Notes: generated by a model from the letters alone, not told the origin. Positions 53,801 to 64,000 are shown, counted from the stretch's first letter. The stretch is 64,000 nucleotides of DNA from Melitaea cinxia (GCF_905220565.1 NC_059401.1:13946766-14010765), one strand, 5' to 3'. A program made the numbers and translations.

Positions 53801-56800
53801 GTCGAAGGAGATTATTGTAACAACACGAGCTTCACCTCGAAATTTGTTGAGTGCGAAGAATGGATCTATGGAAGCAACGATTCTGTTGTCGCATGGGTAA
53901 TTAATTTTAAAATGGCACTTTTACCACACCAAAAAGAGTGTGCGATAAATAATATTTAAACTTGTAATAAAAATGATATACCTAAATATTTTCTCAAACT
54001 ATAATAATAACGATACCTTTAAGATAACCTAAAGTTTGTGAATATATTTTTTCAAATAATCTAATGTCAAAAACACAACAAAATATTACTTTTTTTTATT
54101 TGCATACTTTCATTTCACTCCCATTACACTCAAGCCTGATCTATAACGATGCGGCTTCTATACTATACATGCACAAAGATTGGATCACATCTGGAGTAAA
54201 TTATAATAATAGTTCAAGTAGGTAGGCATGTCGGTGACCGTACGAAAATAATACAACTACAATGCGTCCTCTTTTTTAGCGTCGCTAAAAATATTAGCGA
54301 AAATGGCATTCAAAAAAAAAACTAATTAAAATAGCTATATATTTACTAGCTGACCTCGCAAACGTTGTTTTGCCATATACGTTACTCCCCTCTTTAATCC
54401 CCCCCCCCCCTATAAATTAAGGGTATGAAAAATAGATGTTCGCTGATTCTCAGACCTACCCGATATGCACATAAAATTTCATGAAAATCGGTCCAGCTGT
54501 TACAGAGGGGTATTGTAACTAACATTGCGACACGAGAATTATATATATATATAAGATATTTATTGTATTAGTTATTTTAAACTGGTACTGTAATATTATC
54601 TACTTTTTACTCTATTTTATACATGCTCTACATAAGTTTGAGAAAGTATTTTATATTTGATACAAATCCAAAACTATTTCATATTCTATTTTAAAATTTC
54701 GCGTTTAATTGAAAATTCCTTGATACGTCTGTAATACTTACAGATTGTTAATGGCTTATCATAACTTGTGATTGATTGATGTATAGTTTTGATGTATTTA
54801 AATTAGCAGTGTTTTCAAAGGTTTGGAAAAGCTTGATAAAAAGCAAACGTTTTCAAATGATTTGTATTCTGTATATATTTAGATATGTGATCATGACAAA
54901 AATTTTGTAGTTACGCAAATTATGGTACATCATAATCGTTTAAGCAAATATTTCACTTAATGTTAATATTAGTTTTAAATACTTTGTAATCAATTTTTAC
55001 ATGTCATATCGTTGACTAAACATGTATAGGTATTAACTATATTATATATGTACGTCATGTTTAAGAGCCATTTCACAAAAATCGGTAACAATCCGCGAAA
55101 TTGTAATATTTTGACGTCGTTAATCTCAGTGTTGGATGCAATAATGTAATTTATATTCTTGAAATATAATAGAGCAACCTTTGTTGTAGTCCATAGTCCG
55201 ATCAGAATTTTGATTTATATTATGTGTATAAAATTATTAACCTTTTCATCAGCCTCCTCCCTGGGTAAACGGTCGCAATGTATACTTTGAAGTCCTACTT
55301 TTCAATAACCTCTACGTTGAAACCATTTTTAAAAAATATCATAATATGTGGAATATAATTTTGTTGTCCACTATCATAGATTTTTATTCCATTTGTATCT
55401 CTATTAAACGATAAAAAAAATTTAAAGTTACGAATATTTTCCAAATAAGTACAATTTTAAAAGCGATATTTCTCTTAGAAAACTAAGAAATTTTAACGAA
55501 CTATCTCCATCAAAGTAAACTTACATCATTAAGGAATACAAAAAAAATAATTAAAAGATGTAATTATTTTTAATACATTTTATATTAAATAATAAAAAGA
55601 TAGTATATATTGCCACGCATCAAGCCCGGTAAATCAGTCGAGCGCTAGCGCTCTTAGAGGTAAGGTCCACGCCAAATTCTGCGCAGCCGTCTCTTTCGCT
55701 CACACGCGCCAAGCGCCTGTTGTTATAGCGGATAAAACGCATTTGATACTTTCATAATAAAATATAAATAAAATAAACATATTACGAAAATGACTGTAAA
55801 ATAATATAATGATAATTTCTGTAAACAAATGTATAATTTAATTTTCTTTTCTCACACTATCAATACAAATAGGCATTTCAATCTGTTTGTCTTGCTATTT
55901 GTTAATTAATATGTTTGTCGGTGTCGATGTCATAAAATTCTATTTTATTCATATCATAAATATTAGATTCATTCTTAAACTGAAAAAACTATATCAATTT
56001 AAAAAAAATTGTTTCATAAAATTGATTTTTTATTTTTATTTTAAATTTATTGACTGTTGTTATATAACATACTTGAAATTTTTACCAAATTAATTATGTA
56101 AAAAACATTTTATACCATAGTTATTAATTTTTATTATACATTAGAAAATGATCAAGATGGTCTTTTGATTGTCACACTAGATCGCGCGGCTCGTACGATT
56201 CGCGCGATGCGACCAAATTTACCTAAACTTGCAGAGCGTAAAATTGTGAAATGGCTCTTAATGCAAATAAAATAATAATAATTTATATTATTATTTGAAA
56301 AAAAAAAAATGCAGTATCTGCCAAATAATAATAATTATTATTATTTCTACAAAATGCAGTATCTCCCATATTTTCTGTCATGTATAGTCGACTAGATTTC
56401 CGCTCGCGGCTTCACCCGCGTGGATTACGCGAGTGAAGCCGCGAGCGGAATCGCGTCTGTAGTTGTTTCGTTTTCTCCCGTTGAAATATAGCCTATATCA
56501 CTCAGTGATAATGTAGCATTCTATCAAAATTTTCAAATTGGTCCCGTAGTCTTTAAGTTTATTCATAATATTAAAAAATATAAGAATAGAAATTTTACCT
56601 CTTTATAACATTTAGTATAGGTTCGTAAAATCAACTATTTGAGAACATTTTACTAATAACTCAAACAAACAAAATCTATCGCATGTATATTATTGGCCGA
56701 TTGCATTGCCATATTTTAGATTTTTGTTTGATACAAGGCAAACTTCTGGGGCTTTAGCAACAGCTCCTTCAACTGTATCGCTTATACGGTGTGTCTGAAC

Positions 56801-59800
56801 TATGGATATGTAGATTCTTTGGCAACTCACCACGCTCTTTTTAAGTTCTACCGCACATAAGAAAAAACGGTATAAAAAAATAAATACTGATTCGGGGGCC
56901 AGTAGGGGTTGACTAAGCCACTTGTTGGCTGTGAGCCAGTGGAATAATTTTCATGTAAAAAAATAGCACAGATTTCTAAAGAAATATTACTTTTCTTAAT
57001 TTTTGATAAGATAGAGGTCTAACCAATTTAATGTAGGTATATACATGAGTGTAATAAAAGTTGAGTCACGCAAACGGCATTAAAATATTATTTTAATAAA
57101 AATTTTGGATTCCCCTTTAAATCAGATAACATATTCTGGAAAATACGTAATTATTTGTGAATGTATGTAGGTTTATCCTTTAAATATAGTTAATCAATAT
57201 GATTCATTTATATAAATTGTGGATTATTCCTATTTCAGCTAAACCTTGCTTGCAACCCATGGAAAACAAATTTAGTTGGAACGATGCATAGTTTGGGGAC
57301 TGTTTTGGGTATGGCCCTTGGAGGTGTGCTCGCTGACCAGTAAGTAACATACAATGTAAGTTGTAAAAAAAAAGCCGGCTAATTTCAAACGAGCCTGAAA
57401 TATGACAGCTTTTCTACCGATAAATGGTATTTATTTCAAAATAGCTATTTCATTATTAGCTAATAGAGTTATATTTATCAACAGCTAATAAAGCTATAAA
57501 TACCAGAAAATGACGTTCCTTTTTACTACCCCTTCCTTCTTAACTGAGGTAGGGCACAGCAGGAATTTCCTGCTCAAAATATGGAGCAGCCCGACTGGGG
57601 TAGTACCTCGACCTTACAGAAGATCACAGCAAAATAATACTGTTTTCAAGCAGTATTGTGTTCCTGTTGGTGAGTAAGGTGACCAGAGCTCCTGGGGGGA
57701 TTGGGGATTGGGCCGGCAACGCGCTTGCGATGCTTCTAGTGTTGCAGGTGTCTATAAGCTACGGTAATCGCTTACCATCAGGTGAGCCGTACGCTTGTTT
57801 GCCTAACTAGTGACATAAAAAAAAAACCTATTTATCGAACCTTTGCATGCAACTTTGTACTCAAAATAGCAAATAAAAATTATATTCAACGATGATAGAC
57901 CAATTATTATTATAACCCATTCAAATACTGAATGAAATTGAACGCACTCTGCAAACCTTTTTTAGTACACTGTTTAATTTTTTTTTTCATTACATTGTTC
58001 TCTGCAGTTCTTGCTGTGGACACAAAAATTTTAATTAACTTTTATTACCTAAATTGTGGATGATTAATACCAATTAGAACAAATGCTTTGGAAGAGCGGT
58101 TTAACAGAATTAGTAAAAAGCGTTGAATTTACTAAGAACTGTTATGGCAATAATACAATATGTATACAGTACAACAAGAAAGACATACATCTACACTTTT
58201 GTAAATAAAAATAGGTTTTGTCAATTTGGAAACTAAATTAATAAAATATATTATTAATATCATTAAATATTTTAAAAGTCAACATAGTCATCAAAATATT
58301 AGAACGACATCTTCGTTCAAAGCACTAAAGACACTCGTAGAACGATCTCTTAACAACAAAATAGCAATATTTTTTTCAAAAATTGCTCCTTTATTTCTCA
58401 AAGATAACTAGATAGCGTTTTCGACTAAAGCTCCGAGGTAACTTAATTTAGCTCAGCCTTTTTTATAATTGTCTTTATATTGTAATCAATTTACATTTAA
58501 GTTACGAAAACAATACACCAAAACCATCTTTATGAATCACACTATTTATGAAAAACACACGAAAATTCGTTCTTTACTTTTTATTTTATCGCAAACAGAG
58601 GAAAACAAAGACATTTTTTCAAGTCAAACTCTTCTTACCTTATTCTTTTACTTTAATACGTTCACTTTCCTCAACACTACAACAACACAGATATCAAAAG
58701 ATACAAAATAACATATTCAGCTACGTTTTGCTTAAAATACTAATTATTTATAAAATATGTCCATTGTTAAAATTTCAGTTTTGGAAGAAAGACTACGTTC
58801 ATTGCAACAGGCGTGGCAATCATTGTTGGAAACTTAAAAACATTTATCTGGTCATATTACGGATATTTATTTGTTGAACTTTTGGAATCCGTCATTGCTG
58901 GATCTGCATATTCAGCTGGAATGGTTTTAAGTGAGTCTGATATAAAATAAATTTACAAATAATATTTTAAGAAAATTATATTTTTTGAAAAAGCAACATT
59001 AAAGCTAACTAAACTAATGTTTAATTATCGTATTATATCATTTATCATATTATTATAAATATATAAATATTTTCAGTTGTCGAGATCAGTGGAAACAACC
59101 AAAGAACTGTTGCAGCAGTAGTATTTGCCTATGCAATTTATTTAGGTGAAGCTTTACTCGCAGGCATAGCTATGATAGTGCCTTATTGGAAGTCAATGGT
59201 TTATATTATATGCACACCTCCAGTTTTGGTACTCATTTATATCAAACTGATGGAAGAGAGTCCACGTTGGCTTGTATTACATAATAAATTAGACGAAGCA
59301 AGGCGCATATTGAAATTAATAAGGAAATTAAATAATGTCAACATAAGTCTTAATGAATTAAATGAATTAGATGAAGAAAAATTGAGACAAGTATGTAACG
59401 TAGAGATGGACCCAAAGAAAGAAGGATATAAAGAAGCGCTTGCATCGAGGGAAATAGTAAAAAGATTGATAGTAGCTACTGTTGGTAGATTTACAGTTGC
59501 CTTTACATATTATGGTCTTATTGCTTATTCAGTTTGGTTGCCAGGAAGCAAGTACACAAACTATGCTCTCACAGCTCTAATGTCATTTCCCGGAGACATA
59601 ATAGCTTTGTACTCTATGAATAAATGGGGAAGACGGATGCCATTATGTTATGGATATTTTATATGTGGTGTGGCTTGCGTAGCCTCTGCTTATGTTTCTG
59701 AATGTATGTATAAGTCTTCTTTAAATTACTTTCTATAAATCTACATAATAATATTAATAATTACATGATATCAATTATTAAGTAACGATACCAACATTAA

Positions 59801-61349
59801 TAATTGTCAAAACACGACTAGGTACATCATAGTACATACTATTGATTTCATAAAAAAATCTGATACGTCTCCTGTTTCTCCTGTTTTTATAGAGAAGCAA
59901 GCACTAACAATAGATTCAAATATATTCTAAGTAACCCAAAAAATAATGAAAGTTCTCTCTTGTAACAAATACATATCGTTGGAAACTAATAAGGATGTAT
60001 AAACTTGATCATTTAAACAATTTTTTACTGCAAATTATATATTCATGTGTGACAGTACCCCTTTAAAATCAGAGGTACCGCATGCTCATTAAAAGATACA
60101 ATTATTGAACAAATACAAAGTTACCTGCCCTTTTGTCTTCGTGTGCTTCTGATTTATTCTATAATGGGTATGCTTTTGTCTACTCTAAACCCAACATCCT
60201 CTAGCAGTTCATATAAAGTGTTTGTGTTAAATTATAATAATGAATAGTGATTCAGACGCAGCTCATGGTCGTAAACCGGATGATCTTTTTTTTGGATCCG
60301 CCTTGATAAGATTAAAAATTGTCTTTTTTAATTTTATTTGTTATTGGAGGTCTTTCCAAATATTTGTCACATAACAATAATATTATCCAGTTCTCTTTTT
60401 TAACATATTTTATTTTTAGCGTACATATGGCTTAAAATTTTACTCTATCTGATCGGAAAGCTGATGTCAGCTGCATGTTACACGGGAATTTGGACTTACA
60501 CGATGGAATTATTTCCTACAAGTATTCGTGGCTCAATGTACGGGTTAAGTTCCTTGATTGCCACCCCTGGTTACCTACTAGCTCCTTTAACGCCGGCTAT
60601 GGTATGTATAATACTTAAATTCATTAACAAAGAGTGTTGTTATATTCTTCAAAAACGTAACGATTTCCTTTAGTTGACTGACTATTGATACAAATATATT
60701 TTGAGGAGTAAGCTAGTGAATAAGTGACGAGAGCGATAAGAAAAGCGTTATCGGTCGGAGCGAACGGAAATTGAGGGGGAGATATAAGTTCGTGAAGATA
60801 GAAAGAGAGAGAGTTACATTTCTTATATTACTTTAGGGGCTACTAAAGAAGTTTTCTTCGGTCATGCGGTCTAAAGCATACTCTTTTTTCCGATTATATG
60901 AATTGGCAAATATCTAATTTAATAATAATTACTTCTGCTGGTATAATTTACATGAATGGTAATATTATTAAATTTAATTTTAGGATACAATTTCTCCTGT
61001 ATTCGCCTCTATTTTCTTCGGCTGCTCCGCTGTAGCCTCCAGTGTCCTTATGCTATTTGCTCCTGAAACTAAAGGCCAACCACTTGCGGGGACGATACAA
61101 GATATTACCAATAGTATTGCAATAAATAAGCGATCAAGAAGACCAAAACACATAAGTACGATTTCAAATCGAGACGCAGAAACAAATATCGATGCAAATT
61201 CATATGCAAATGTAAATGTAGATACAAGTGACGCGGTTTCGGATGCAAATGTAGATACAGTTCCATACTTGAATGCGGATATAGACAAAAGTACGGATGC
61301 AGGTGCTTATGCAGACGTGAATGGTGATGCAAATAAAGTCAACGCCTAG
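49468..61349 (+). CDS. SLC22-type organic cation transporter-like protein, 7 exons, 604 aa, with acidic repeat tail
   Basis: Exons: 49468..49634, 53677..53896, 57239..57339, 58779..58930, 59077..59703, 60420..60601, 60984..61349 (1815 nt), all GT-AG and in frame. Exons 2 to 6 equal those of the gene at 16800 in length and phase, so this is its tandem paralog. MFS carrier of the plasma membrane: TM1 at ~26-51, Cys-rich loop (CRVPECESVDNS, NNTSF glycosylation site), motif A GVLADHFGRK at 158-167 with His163 where the paralog and most MFS proteins have Arg, ESPRWLV at 274-280, ELFPTSIRG at 451-459, PETKGQPL near 511. Odd: after TIQDI the last exon runs ~75 residues further than the paralog, as a D/A/N/V-rich tail of near repeats (DANSYANVNVDT, SDANVDT, TDAGAYADVNGDAN). 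Substrate unknown. AATAAA at 61495. Confidence 0.9.
50150..50540 (-). repeat. Rep-J dispersed repeat, copy 2 (intron 1)
   Basis: ATAAATAAAATTGGAGTCTT, GATGTATACACGGTACATAC, GAAACGGTTGGACTGATTTT and GTCGCGAGCACAGCTTGTAC are the reverse of 40763..41092. A short further piece is at 50701..50775. Confidence 0.7.
50793..50888 (+). repeat. (AT)n microsatellite and T-run
   Basis: About 35 AT units (50793..50862), then a run of some 26 T that forms the poly-A end of the adjacent Rep-B copy. The long frames here are only IY repeats. Confidence 0.9.
50889..51075 (-). repeat. Rep-B dispersed repeat, copy 4 (intron 1)
   Basis: CACTAGGTCGGCAAACAAGC, GGTAAGAGATTACCGTAGTT, GACGCCTGCAACACCAGAAG and TTACTCACCAAGGAATACAA follow the Rep-B order and stop early. 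Confidence 0.75.
51640..51860 (-). repeat. Rep-K dispersed repeat, copy 2 (intron 1)
   Basis: CGGTAAATGAACTATTCAAC, GAGCGCGTTTAAACAAACAA and CTCTTCAGCTTTATAATATT are the reverse of 15885..16010. A trace is also at 18790..18830. Confidence 0.6.
52655..52850 (+). repeat. Rep-I dispersed repeat (intron 1)
   Basis: ACTATTAAACAAAGTAGCTT, CAGCTGTCTGTATGCTTAGA, ACTACGCAACGGATTTTAAC and GGGGCGGGTCGCTAGT form a repeat I recognise as widespread in lepidopteran intergenic DNA. Single copy in this window. Confidence 0.55.
54345..54555 (+). repeat. Rep-C dispersed repeat, copy 3 (intron 2)
   Basis: ACTAGCTGACCTCGCAAACG, a C-run, GGTATGAAAAATAGATGTTC, AAAATCGGTCCAGCTGTTAC and GCGACACGAGAATTATATAT. Confidence 0.75.
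55075..56257 (-). mobile_element. TIR element copy C (intron 2 of the second transporter gene)
   Basis: 1183 bp between GAGCCATTTCACAA and its complement, with TTAA outside both ends. Almost identical to copy B and clearly related to copy A. It shows the undisturbed ATTACATCTTTTAA site where BEL entered copy A. A 68-codon open stretch inside has no domain. Confidence 0.8.
56398..56450. repeat. GC-rich hairpin, 24-bp arms (intron 2)
   Basis: Left arm 56398..56421 (TTCCGCTCGCGGCTTCAC..) and right arm 56427..56450 (..GTGAAGCCGCGAGCGGAA) pair with one mismatch around a 5-base loop GGATT. It resembles two heads of a lepidopteran repeat (CGCGGCTTCACCCGCG) joined head to head. Confidence 0.85.
57541..57825 (+). 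repeat. Rep-B dispersed repeat, sense-oriented full copy (intron 3)
   Basis: TAACTGAGGTAGGGCACAGC, GGAGCAGCCCGACTGGGGTA, AGTATTGTGTTCCTGTTGG, GGGCCGGCAACGCGCTTGCG and GTACGCTTGTTTGCC, ending in a poly-A. The poly-A fixes the sense strand of the family. Confidence 0.8.
57826..58778. other. Remainder of intron 3 of the second transporter gene
   Basis: AT-rich intronic DNA. Open stretches of 61-109 codons at 58226..58877 overlap exon 4 out of frame or carry no domain; no separate gene is supported. Confidence 0.4.
60700..60885 (+). repeat. Rep-H dispersed repeat, copy 2 (intron 6)
   Basis: GAGGAGTAAGCTAGTGAATA, GACGAGAGCGATAAGAAAAG, GAAAGAGAGAGAGTTACATT and GCGGTCTAAAGCATACTC match 48290..48470. 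Confidence 0.7.
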
Positions 61350-61718
61350 AAATCGGAAAAAAATTATATGAACAAATTCTGCTTAAAAATATTTTTTTAT
61401 GATAAATGTTTTATAAAAAACTGTAAATACATTTGTTTCTTATTGTTACTGTTATAAACAGTTTCAATTTCTTTCTTAATTTGGCGTATAAAAAAATAAA
61501 ATAAAATAATCAAAACACATGTATTTTGTATTTTCACATTTAATAATTGTTGAAAACTATTTCCAATTTCTTCTTTCTTTCTTTTTCTTCAAATAACAAT
61601 ACACAGCAATATCACAATTAAACGCAAGTAAACAAGAATGCATACCACACAATATAGCTAAAATTATTTTTTACTCTTTAAAAATCAATTTCATCTTAAG
61701 AAAATGTTATTGTAATCT

Positions 61719-61940
61719 ACTAGCTGGTCCCGCAAACATTGTTTGCCAAACATTTTATTAACCCCCTTAATCCCTAGCCCCTCCCTTATAACTTAGGGGT
61801 GTGAAAAATAGATGTTGGCTTATTCTCAGACCTTCCCGATATTCACACAAAATTTCAAAAAAATCTATCAAACCGTTTTGGAGGAGTATTTTAACTAACA
61901 TTGTGACACGAGAATTTTATATACCCGTATAAGATTTAAA
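61719..61940 (+). repeat. Rep-C dispersed repeat, copy 4
   Basis: ACTAGCTGGTCCCGCAAACA, AACTTAGGGGTGTGAAAAAT and ATTGTGACACGAGAATTTTA. It lies ~370 bp after the transporter stop codon. Confidence 0.75.
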
Positions 61941-62067
61941 AAAAACACGAGGCTAAGACTAAGACTGTATTACACATGTGAAAGATTACTTTTATTTTTT
62001 ATACGATTATTTAAAATGTTAACTCATATTAGATATGGATCACAATTTTTAATTTAGTGAAGGTCCT

Positions 62068-62117
62068 TTAGACGCGCTCATACACTTTAAAGACTCTAAC
62101 CGTTGCGCCAACGCAGC

Positions 62118-62118
<1 letters not shown>
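62068..62118 (-). repeat. tRNA-SINE head remnant
   Basis: CTCTAACCGTTGCGCCAACG is the reverse of the A-box head seen at 39662. The rest is replaced by a microsatellite. Confidence 0.5.
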
Positions 62119-62190
<72 letters not shown>

Positions 62191-62210
62191 ATGTATATGT
62201 ATATATATTT
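62119..62210 (+). repeat. (AT)n / (GT)n microsatellite
   Basis: About 29 AT units, five GT units, then mixed TATG units. Confidence 0.9.
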
Positions 62211-62224
62211 TTTTATAGTATGTT

Positions 62225-62600
62225 CGGGGATAACTTTGTTGTAATGAAAAGATTTTGATAATTCTTTTTTTGTTGGAAAGGAGATAGATATTAATGGTGT
62301 GGTACCATGATAAGGAAACCAGAATCTGATGATGGGATCCCAGAGAAATCGAGTGAAACTCTCGAAAATCCGCATAACTTTTTACTGGGTGTACCGATTT
62401 TGATGATTTTTAACTTAATCGAAAGCCGATGTTTATCATGTGGTTATATTTCATCGAGATCTGATTACAACTTTTGGAGTAATCTTTGATAATGCGTATT
62501 TCTTGACTATTTTTTCTTGTACCTATATTGTATTAATTGTCAATGTAATTGAAGTCGATTTTTTTTTTCGTTTGCCTGCAAACACAATTATTAATAATGA
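62225..62600 (-). repeat. Rep-E dispersed repeat, reverse copy
   Basis: GGTGTGGTACCATGATAAGG, GGATCCCAGAGAAATCGAG, GGTGTACCGATTTTGATGAT, AATTGAAGTCGATTTTTTTT and CTGCAAACACAATTATTAAT are the reverse of 33043..33430. Confidence 0.7.
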
Positions 62601-62870
62601 ATTAACGCAAAATAAAAATAAAAAATAACGATAAATTAAAAATTGAAACAAAATACACAATTACAAGATTGAGAATAATTGCTTCTAAAAAACTGATAGG
62701 CGCTCCAACAATTTTTTTTTTTGAAAATCATTTATTTAAATACGAATTACATATTTATAAAATATGAATAATATTTTTTTACCGACAATAATAAAAAATA
62801 AGAACTGCCTATTTAAATAAAAAATAACGAGTGCAATCAGAAAAAAAAAATTAAAAAAATAATTGATCAG
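62601..62870. other. AT-rich intergenic DNA
   Basis: No gene or repeat recognised. Confidence 0.3.
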
Positions 62871-62945
62871 GGACATGGGGATTTGAACCATGATCTTCTC
62901 GGTTGATCCCGACCGGCCGATTTCCCACCGAGCTATTGCAACTAA
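62871..62945 (-). other. tRNA-like sequence with A and B boxes (SINE promoter or tRNA relic)
   Basis: On minus, AGCTCGGTGGG fits an A box and GGTTCAAATCC a B box, about 40 bases apart. I cannot form an acceptor stem (the 3' side CATGTCCCTG has no partner), and no anticodon arm is evident. So I do not call a functional tRNA. Confidence 0.45.
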
Positions 62946-62999
62946 ATTGACAAATGCGAAATTTACCTTCGTATTCTGACGATATTTTATCACTCCCTA

Positions 63000-63342
63000 A
63001 AAACAGGGATAAAATGACATTTTCTAAAAATGAATCCTAGCTAGATGGATTTATCTCCCCCGAAACCTCCTATATACTAAATTTAACACTTTCACGCGAA
63101 CAAGTCAATATGCGATATTGCACATCATTTTTTCATATAAATTCGAGCGACGTCTAATGACGTTGTGCAAATAGCTGATGATATTAGTATTTAAATATAT
63201 TGCGCTGACGTTCCTAGACGTCGACGTTAATATACGACACGCTTCAAATAATATATAAAAATCTACGCAGTAGCGCATGAGATGTCGATTTGCGATATAC
63301 ACTTTTAAGTTTTGGTAAAGTAGATGATGGCTGACCAAGAGG
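63000..63342. other. Downstream flank of the acidic exon-like stretch
   Basis: Contains GCGACGTCTAATGACGTTGTGC at 63147, one of three related motifs near the right edge, and AGACGTCGACG at 63214. If the exon call at 63343 is right, this is its 3' UTR side. Confidence 0.3.
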
Positions 63343-63567
63343 TCATTGGTCCTCTGTAGAAAGGTTATGCAAGAGTAGCTGTGACTGATCTTCTAAGTCT
63401 CTAAAACCGCTAAGTAGAAACGCATCCTCCAAAAGGCCATCTCCTACATTTTTTCGCAATACTTCAGAGTCTATTTGACATATTTGCAGTGCTATCTGGA
63501 CTGGGTCGTAATCAGCATCCGATCCAAATTCTCCATCGTCAACAAAAGAGTCTGAGGTGGTACATGT
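63343..63567 (-). CDS. Unrecognised acidic exon-like stretch, 74 codons and stop
   Basis: On minus, a pyrimidine-rich tract ending TTTGTTTTAG (63568) looks like a splice acceptor. From 63567 a frame runs TCTTSDSFVDDGEFGSDADY, DPVQIALQICQIDSEVLRKN, VGDGLLEDAFLLSGFRDLED and QSQLLLHNLSTEDQ to a TGA at 63345..63343. It is rich in D, E, L and Q with no rare-codon or AT-run signature of random DNA. No ATG opens this frame, so it would be a terminal exon. A GTAAGTATT donor-like site is at ~63682 on minus, but joining it as a short intron puts a TAA just upstream, so the partner exon is not settled. Family unknown; it could belong to a host gene or to a DNA transposon cut by the window edge. Confidence 0.35.
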   Translation of the reverse strand, partial: TCTTSDSFVDDGEFGSDADYDPVQIALQICQIDSEVLRKNVGDGLLEDAFLLSGFRDLEDQSQLLLHNLSTEDQ

Positions 63568-64000
63568 CTAAAACAAACAAAAAATACTAAAGATGTATTT
63601 TGAACATATTCAGAATGATTAAAATAAAGTAAAATAAATTATTATAATGTATATAATGTAGTAAGATAGTAAAAATACTTACATTTTACATCAATATTCT
63701 ACGTGAACACAATCGGCGCACGCACTACCCCCGCGAGGCGCACAAGTCGAGTGAAGTAATAAAACTTCTTAGGCGAAACGACGTATAGTGACGTTGTGCG
63801 CTAAATAAGTAGGTACTGAGTATCAGGACGGAATGCCATCAAAGAAGGCAAAATTAAATCGGTGCGGCGTAGCACTACAATTTTTAGAATTCGATATGTT
63901 GTAGCACAGCAACCAAACTTTTAAACATTAGTATGGCCAGGCACCGAACCATTACGTTGTGCTCAATAAATCGGGGTTTTGCTGAACGTTATAGTACGTT
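63568..64000. other. Right-edge region with repeated ACGTTGTGC motifs
   Basis: GACGTTGTGCGCTAAATA (63792) and TACGTTGTGCTCAATAAA (63952) share a core with GACGTTGTGCAAATAG (63159). No frame recognised. May be the terminal region of an unrecognised transposon. Confidence 0.35.

Noticed and set aside
55887..56093. 68-codon frame inside TIR element copy C as a transposase remnant
   Set aside because: Low-complexity F/I/K-rich translation of AT-rich DNA, not conserved as a frame in copies A and B.
62871..62945. Functional tRNA gene
   Set aside because: A and B boxes are present but acceptor and anticodon arms cannot be formed.

Overview
The window looks like a piece of a lepidopteran (moth or butterfly) nuclear genome. 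It is AT-rich, its genes have spliced exons with GT-AG introns, and the DNA between them is filled with insect transposable elements: BEL/Pao, R1-clade LINEs in (ACAT)n, RTE-type LINEs, mariner, hAT-like ends and tRNA-derived SINEs. This assignment rests on family recognition by eye; no search was run.

Host genes. (1) At the left edge, on the minus strand, is an uninterrupted 605-codon 5' portion of a secreted or membrane protein of the VWFA-and-Cache (CACHD1 / alpha2delta-like) type, running off the window (<1..1816). (2) and (3) Two SLC22-type organic-cation-transporter-like genes lie in the same direction, at 16800..22498 (7 exons, 546 aa) and 49468..61349 (7 exons, 604 aa). Exons 2 to 6 have identical lengths (220, 101, 152, 627, 182 nt) and phases in both, so they are tandem paralogs, now 27 kb apart. 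The second differs by a His in place of the MFS motif-A Arg and by a long acidic repeat tail at the C-terminus. (4) At the right edge, on the minus strand, is an unrecognised acidic 74-codon exon-like stretch.

Mobile elements, left to right. A 1.3-kb terminal-inverted-repeat element (copy A) is split by a full-length BEL/Pao retrotransposon with identical 313-bp LTRs, a 5-bp target duplication and one intact 1749-aa polyprotein. An inverted second copy (B) lies 61 bp away, and a third (C) sits in intron 2 of the second transporter gene. A 5'-truncated Waldo-like R1 element sits inside an (ACAT)n array. A tRNA SINE is split by a truncated LINE with a 15-bp target duplication. A 3.7-kb hAT-like unit (8-bp target duplication) holds an RTE LINE and smaller repeats. 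A complete mariner with an intact D,D34D transposase lies at 35.8-37.1 kb. A decayed mariner is split by a jockey-like LINE at 43.2-45.9 kb. A 5'-truncated LINE with a long open RT C-terminal half lies at 47.0-48.2 kb.

Small dispersed repeats recur on both sides and inside the introns. I label them Rep-B (LINE-tail repeat), Rep-C (ACTAGCTGACC...ACACGAGAATT), Rep-D (CCGGACAGACTTCGTTCTGT), Rep-E (ends in CGACTTC), Rep-G (short RTE derivative), Rep-H, Rep-I, Rep-J and Rep-K. Only the transporter pair, the Cache protein, the BEL polyprotein and the mariner transposase look like intact coding sequence. I found no CRISPR array, rRNA, or convincing functional tRNA.
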